A stretch of DNA of 18,776 nucleotides from Acuticoccus sp038745295 (GTDB lineage: Bacteria > Pseudomonadota > Alphaproteobacteria > Rhizobiales > Amorphaceae), in assembly GCA_038745295.1 (NCBI GenBank), contig JBCDLN010000039.1, positions 1-18,776 on the forward strand. Direction: 5' to 3'. Every line of letters begins with the position of its first letter. The stretch's first letter is position 1. The translations under genes and the position numbers were made by a program. Of the stretch, positions 15,046 to 18,776 are shown in pieces. The notes beneath the pieces were generated by a model. It was not told where the DNA came from. It did not search any database and saw nothing but the letters and a program-made list of their open reading frames with translations.

Positions 15046-15073
15046 CCCTCATGCTGTACAAACGCAGCCCCAT

Positions 15074-15118
15074 CAACGTCCAGCTTACCAACCTCCAGCC
15101 CATCAACCTCCAGAGAGT
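15074..15118. repeat. Three-copy 15-base tandem repeat in the ppiD leader
   Basis: Copies start at 15074, 15089 and 15104, each opening with CAAC(G/C)TCCAG (10 conserved bases) followed by five variable bases. The period is exactly 15 bases. The repeat lies between tpiA and ppiD, just upstream of the ppiD ATG at 15131. It may be a regulator-binding array, or a relic of coding repeats since 15 is five codons. Confidence 0.7.
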
Positions 15119-15130
15119 GTCACATCGGTC

Positions 15131-17032
15131 ATGCTCAACGCACTGCGGCGCGGCGCCAAAGGTTTTCTCGCCAAGATCCTGATTGGCCTACTCGTCTTGT
15201 CCTTCGCGGTTTGGGGCATTTCTGATTTCGTCAATCAGATCGACCCGACTGAGGTGGCGCGTGCCGGGGACACACCAGTCTCCGCGGCAGAGTATGCGCG
15301 GATCTACCGCCGCACTGTGAACAACACCGCCCAACGCACCGGCCGTGCCCTCACCCCGCAGGATGCCCAAATGCTCGGCCTGCCGGGTCAGGTTCTGGGC
15401 GAATTGCTGAGTGACGCCCTCCAGCTCGACGCTGCGCGCGAACTCGGCGTTGACATTGGCGATGACGCGCTCGCTGAACGCATCCGCGAAGACCCAGTTT
15501 TCGTGGGGTCAGATGGCAACTTTGACCGGCTTCAGTTCGATTTCATCCTCTCCAACAACCAGTACACCGAGCAGGAGTTCATCGAGCTCCAACGGGCCGC
15601 TGCGGCGCAGGGAATGTTTGTGTCCGCGCTCGTGGGCGGGCTTACCGCACCCACCGCCTACCTTGAGGCCTACAATCGCTATCTCAATCAGACCCGCACC
15701 GTCAGCTACTTCACTTTGAATGAGGATGTCATCGGCCCCATTGCCGATCCCGACGAGGCGACGCTTCGGGCCTATTATGATGAGCACAAAGCTGATTTTC
15801 AGGCGCCTGAATATCGCGGCATCTCCACAGTCAGTCTGTCGGCAGAAGCCCTTGCCGATCCTGACGCGGTCAGCGCCGACGATGTGAGACGCGCCTATGA
15901 GAGCGATGGCGCGTATGGCTCGCCTGAGCGGCGGCAGGTGTCCCAGCTCAGCTTTGATGATTTTGCTGGCGCACAGGCTGCTGCCACATCGCTTATCGCC
16001 AGCGGCGACTTTGACGGCTTCATCGCCGAGGAAGGCCGGGAAGGCGACGTGGTGGACCTTGGCCTCGTGGAGCGTGATGGGCTCGTGGATCCTGCTGTGG
16101 CCGACGCAGCGTTTGCGCTCTCAGAAGCTGGTGTGGTGGCGGTCGACGGACGATTTGGACCGCTCCTGGTGCGGGTGAGCGAGATCCAGCCTGCCGGCAA
16201 AGAACCTTTGTCCGCGGTGGAGGCCGACATTCGCGGTGAAATCGCCCTGGAAGAAGCGCAGGACCAAGTCCGCGACCTTTATGACAACGTTGAGGATGCG
16301 GTGGCAGGCGGCGCCCGGGTGGACGAGATCGCGAGCCGGTTTTCGCTGCCCACCCAAGTGGTCGGCGCGGTGGACCGGCAAGGTCAGGGGCGGGACGGTG
16401 CGCCCATCACGCCGACCCTCGATCCGTCGGTGCTGGCGACCCTCTTCCGGGCCAACGAAGGCGATGATGCTGAACCCATCGAAGGGCGTGACGCCTATAC
16501 ATGGGTCCAGCTCGACAGCGTAACCCCCGCCGCCGACAGGCCCTTTGACGAGGTGTTCGACGATGTTCTGGTGGCCTGGACCAACGCAGAAAAGGCAACT
16601 CGCTTAGACGCCAAAGCAGCCGAAGCTCTCAGCGCCGTTGAAGATGGCGAGGACCTTGAAACCGTTGCCACCCGCTATGGTGCTGACCTTGTGGTCACCG
16701 ACCCCATTTCTCAGTCCGCACCGGCCTCTAGCCTGCCGCAGCCGGCGGCCGAGGCTGCCTTTGAAGGCCCACTCAACCACACCGCATCCGTTGCCGTCGG
16801 CGATGGGGAGCACGTGGTGCTTAAGGTGACCGAAATCTCAGAACCCGCCTTTTTCGAAGAGGATGCGGACCTGGAAGACGCCAAAGTCACCTTCGACCGC
16901 GGCCTGGCTGACGTGCTGGTCTACGAGTTTGCCAATGCGCGCCAGGCCGACGTTGGGGTGAGCGTCAACCAGCCGGTGCTCGATGTGGTGATTGGTGTGG
17001 CCGAACCCCATCAGCGCCGGGGCATGTATTGA
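15131..17032 (+). CDS. ppiD: PpiD-like membrane-anchored periplasmic peptidyl-prolyl isomerase / chaperone
   Basis: This 633-residue protein has the typical PpiD start (MLNALRRGAKGFLAKILIGL), giving a basic cytoplasmic tail and one membrane segment at about 13-30 (LIGLLVLSFAVWGI). A SurA-like N-terminal chaperone region lies at about 35-190, and a parvulin-like domain around 230-380 ends in an FGPLLVRVSEI segment. A long C-terminal helical and mixed region follows. In E. coli PpiD sits near the SecYEG exit and helps secreted proteins fold. Its rotamase domain is weak or inactive there, and the parvulin part here also looks divergent. The ATG at 15131 is chosen because it matches the family N-terminus. 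The ribosome-binding site (GAGAG, about 15 bases upstream) is poor, and a TTG at 15017 would add 38 Pro/Gln/His-rich residues. trpD starts 37 bases after its stop. Confidence 0.88.
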   Translation: MLNALRRGAKGFLAKILIGLLVLSFAVWGISDFVNQIDPTEVARAGDTPVSAAEYARIYRRTVNNTAQRTGRALTPQDAQMLGLPGQVLGELLSDALQLDAARELGVDIGDDALAERIREDPVFVGSDGNFDRLQFDFILSNNQYTEQEFIELQRAAAAQGMFVSALVGGLTAPTAYLEAYNRYLNQTRTVSYFTLNEDVIGPIADPDEATLRAYYDEHKADFQAPEYRGISTVSLSAEALADPDAVSADDVRRAYESDGAYGSPERRQVSQLSFDDFAGAQAAATSLIASGDFDGFIAEEGREGDVVDLGLVERDGLVDPAVADAAFALSEAGVVAVDGRFGPLLVRVSEIQPAGKEPLSAVEADIRGEIALEEAQDQVRDLYDNVEDAVAGGARVDEIASRFSLPTQVVGAVDRQGQGRDGAPITPTLDPSVLATLFRANEGDDAEPIEGRDAYTWVQLDSVTPAADRPFDEVFDDVLVAWTNAEKATRLDAKAAEALSAVEDGEDLETVATRYGADLVVTDPISQSAPASSLPQPAAEAAFEGPLNHTASVAVGDGEHVVLKVTEISEPAFFEEDADLEDAKVTFDRGLADVLVYEFANARQADVGVSVNQPVLDVVIGVAEPHQRRGMY

Positions 17033-17069
17033 GGGTGCGCGGGCGACATTCACCTGATATGCACGGGGC

Positions 17070-18092
17070 ATGTCTGAGCTAAAAACCCTTCTGGCCAAAG
17101 CCGCCTCGGGCGCACCGTTATCGCGCGGTGAGGCGGCCACTGCGTTCAATGTCCTCATGTCCGGCGAAGCCACGCCCGCGCAGATCGGCGGCTTTTTGAT
17201 GTCGCTTCGGGTGCGCGGCGAAACGGTTGAGGAAATCACCGGCGCCGTCGAAGTGATGCGCGCGAAGATGACCCGCGTCACAGCCCCCCACAACGCCATC
17301 GATATTGTGGGCACAGGGGGGGACGCCTCGGGCACGCACAATGTGTCCACCTGTGCCGCCTTCATTGTGGCGGGCGCCGGGGTCCCTGTCGCGAAGCACG
17401 GCAACCGGGCGTTATCGTCAAAGTCCGGTGCGGCCGACGTTTTGTCGGCCCTTGGCGTGCGCATCGATCTCACGCCCATTGGGGTGGCGGCGTGCATCGA
17501 AAAGGCCGGTATCGGGTTTATGTTTGCGCCCGCCCACCACGCGGCGATGAAGCATGTGGGCCCTGCCCGGGTGGAGCTTGGGACCCGCACCGTCTTCAAC
17601 CTTTTGGGCCCGCTCTCCAACCCCGCCGGCGTCACGCGCCAAATGGTGGGCGTCTTTTCGCGCGAATGGGTCCGCCCGCTGGCAGAGGTGCTGTTGGCGC
17701 TGGGCACCGAGCGTGCCCTCATTGTCCACGGCTCTGATGGGCTTGATGAGTTGACCACCACAGGGATCAGCCACGTTGCTGCCGTGGAGGATGGCGCCGT
17801 GCGCGAATTCACCATCGACCCCGCTGCCCTCGGCCTCGACCTTGCCGAGCCGCACGAACTCTTGGGCGGCGATGCGGACCACAACGCCACCGCCCTCAAA
17901 GCGGTGCTGGGCGGCGCCCCAGGCCCTTACCGCGATATTGCAACCCTCAACGCTGCCGCCGCATTGGTGGTGAGTGGGGAGGTGGAAACCTTTGAAGACG
18001 GCATCGCCTTAGCCAACGCAGTGCTTGATGATGGCCGCGCCGAAGCGCGCCTTGACGCTCTCGTCGCAGTGGCCAACGCGGTGGCACCCTGA
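17070..18092 (+). CDS. trpD: Anthranilate phosphoribosyltransferase
   Basis: This 340-residue cytoplasmic enzyme catalyses the second committed step of tryptophan synthesis, transferring the phosphoribosyl group of PRPP to anthranilate. Diagnostic segments are the PRPP-binding GTGGD (81-85), NVST (91-94), KHGNRALSSKSGAADVLSALG (109-129, given by positions for its key residues Lys109, His110, Asn112 and the Ser/Gly turn) and the RTVFNLLGPLSNPA block. The length is usual. The ATG lies 37 bases after ppiD with only a weak GGGG before it, suggesting co-transcription. Its TGA overlaps the trpC ATG by one base (TGATG), a classic sign of translational coupling. No trpG lies upstream, so the glutamine amidotransferase partner must be elsewhere, perhaps fused to TrpE. 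Confidence 0.97.
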   Translation: MSELKTLLAKAASGAPLSRGEAATAFNVLMSGEATPAQIGGFLMSLRVRGETVEEITGAVEVMRAKMTRVTAPHNAIDIVGTGGDASGTHNVSTCAAFIVAGAGVPVAKHGNRALSSKSGAADVLSALGVRIDLTPIGVAACIEKAGIGFMFAPAHHAAMKHVGPARVELGTRTVFNLLGPLSNPAGVTRQMVGVFSREWVRPLAEVLLALGTERALIVHGSDGLDELTTTGISHVAAVEDGAVREFTIDPAALGLDLAEPHELLGGDADHNATALKAVLGGAPGPYRDIATLNAAAALVVSGEVETFEDGIALANAVLDDGRAEARLDALVAVANAVAP

Positions 18093-18776
18093 TGGACGGC
18101 GGCAACGACATTCTCACCCGGATCGAGGCCTATAAGCGCCAGGAGATTGCGCAGGCCCGTCTGGTCGAAGACAGTGCATCCTGGCGCGCACGGGCCGAGG
18201 CAGCGACCCCTCCGCGGGACTTTGAGGGTGCGCTCAGGGCCAAAGTCACCGCCGGGCAACCGGCGCTCATTGCCGAGATTAAGAAGGCAAGCCCGTCCAA
18301 AGGTCTCATCCGGGCTGACTTTGACCCGCCCGCGCTCGCAAAAGCCTATGCGCAAGGCGGGGCGGCGTGTTTGTCTGTCCTCACCGATACGCCTTCGTTC
18401 CAAGGGGCGCCCGAGTTCCTCACCAACGCCCGCGCTGCAGTCACGTTGCCGGCTTTGCGCAAAGACTTCATGTACGTGGCCGAGCAAGTCTATGAGGCGC
18501 GTGTTTGGGGGGCGGACGCCATTTTGGTGATCATGACCGCCGTTGACGATGCCACCGCCCACACGCTCGTGGAAACAGCGGCCGCCCTTGGCATGGCATC
18601 GCTTATTGAGGTCCACGATGAGGCCGACCTGGAGCGCGCCCTCACACTCCCCTCAGCGCTCATAGGCATCAACAACCGAGATTTGCGCACCTTCCGCACC
18701 GATCTTGCCGTCACCGAACGCCTTGCGCCGCAGGTGCCCAAAGAGCGTCTTGTGGTGGGCGAATCAGGGATTGCCA
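18092..18776 (+). CDS. trpC: Indole-3-glycerol phosphate synthase, 3' end cut by the window
   Basis: The first 228 codons of TrpC are present. The enzyme closes the indole ring in tryptophan synthesis by converting carboxyphenylaminodeoxyribulose phosphate to indole glycerol phosphate. Visible family blocks are IAEIKKASPSKG with the catalytic Lys, LPALRKDFMY, INNRDLRTF and the final VGESGIA. The frame is open to the last base, and family members are about 260-270 residues, so roughly 35-40 residues are missing. The ATG overlaps the trpD stop by one base. The N-terminus MDGGNDILTRIEAYKRQEI fits the usual helix before the barrel. Confidence 0.96.
   Translation, partial: MDGGNDILTRIEAYKRQEIAQARLVEDSASWRARAEAATPPRDFEGALRAKVTAGQPALIAEIKKASPSKGLIRADFDPPALAKAYAQGGAACLSVLTDTPSFQGAPEFLTNARAAVTLPALRKDFMYVAEQVYEARVWGADAILVIMTAVDDATAHTLVETAAALGMASLIEVHDEADLERALTLPSALIGINNRDLRTFRTDLAVTERLAPQVPKERLVVGESGIA

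Noticed and set aside
16838..17899. Open frame of 353 codons on the minus strand opposite the ppiD end and trpD
   Set aside because: Composition is Ser/Pro/Ala-rich as expected for an antisense shadow, and trpD is certain.

Overview
The window looks like chromosomal DNA from a GC-rich alphaproteobacterium. The best evidence is the right-hand block, where tpiA faces away from ppiD-trpD-trpC. From general knowledge this arrangement, with no separate trpG between ppiD and trpD, recalls Hyphomicrobiales (Rhizobiales), where trpE and trpG are often fused and located elsewhere. I cannot name the species. I see no rRNA, tRNA, CRISPR array, insertion sequence or phage gene.

Layout. (1) 65-3322 (+): a large signalling protein with a SAM domain, a class III nucleotide cyclase domain, an AAA/STAND-type ATPase and a C-terminal helical repeat region. 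(2) 3458-6324 (+): a secreted protein of unknown function, a cytoplasmic CE15-like alpha/beta hydrolase and a small secreted cysteine-containing protein. (3) 6325-6727: convergent gap without a gene. (4) 12600-6728 (-): a compact operon read right to left. It holds a YbdK-type carboxylate-amine ligase (GCS2 family), a possible 58-residue peptide, an enterochelin-esterase-like hydrolase, a RimK/glutathione-synthetase-like ATP-grasp ligase, a second esterase-fold hydrolase and a carboxylase/ligase-type ATP-grasp enzyme. (5) 13004-13699 (+): a membrane ceramidase-like hydrolase divergent from that operon. (6) 13700-14201: about 500 bases without a supportable gene. (7) 14202-18776: housekeeping block tpiA (-), then ppiD, trpD and trpC (+, trpC cut by the window end).

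The region most likely to hold uncharacterised biology is the amidoligase operon. Three unrelated ATP-dependent amide-forming enzymes sit beside two serine hydrolases. Such a set would be expected to build, and trim or release, a small peptide-like compound or a peptide conjugate. No NRPS, PKS or siderophore transport gene is nearby, so the enterochelin-esterase resemblance of the hydrolases does not by itself mean siderophore use. The 58-codon frame between the first two genes is a candidate substrate peptide, but the evidence for it is weak. The gene families are recognised from sequence motifs. The chemistry, the product and any link to the neighbouring ceramidase-like protein are inference.
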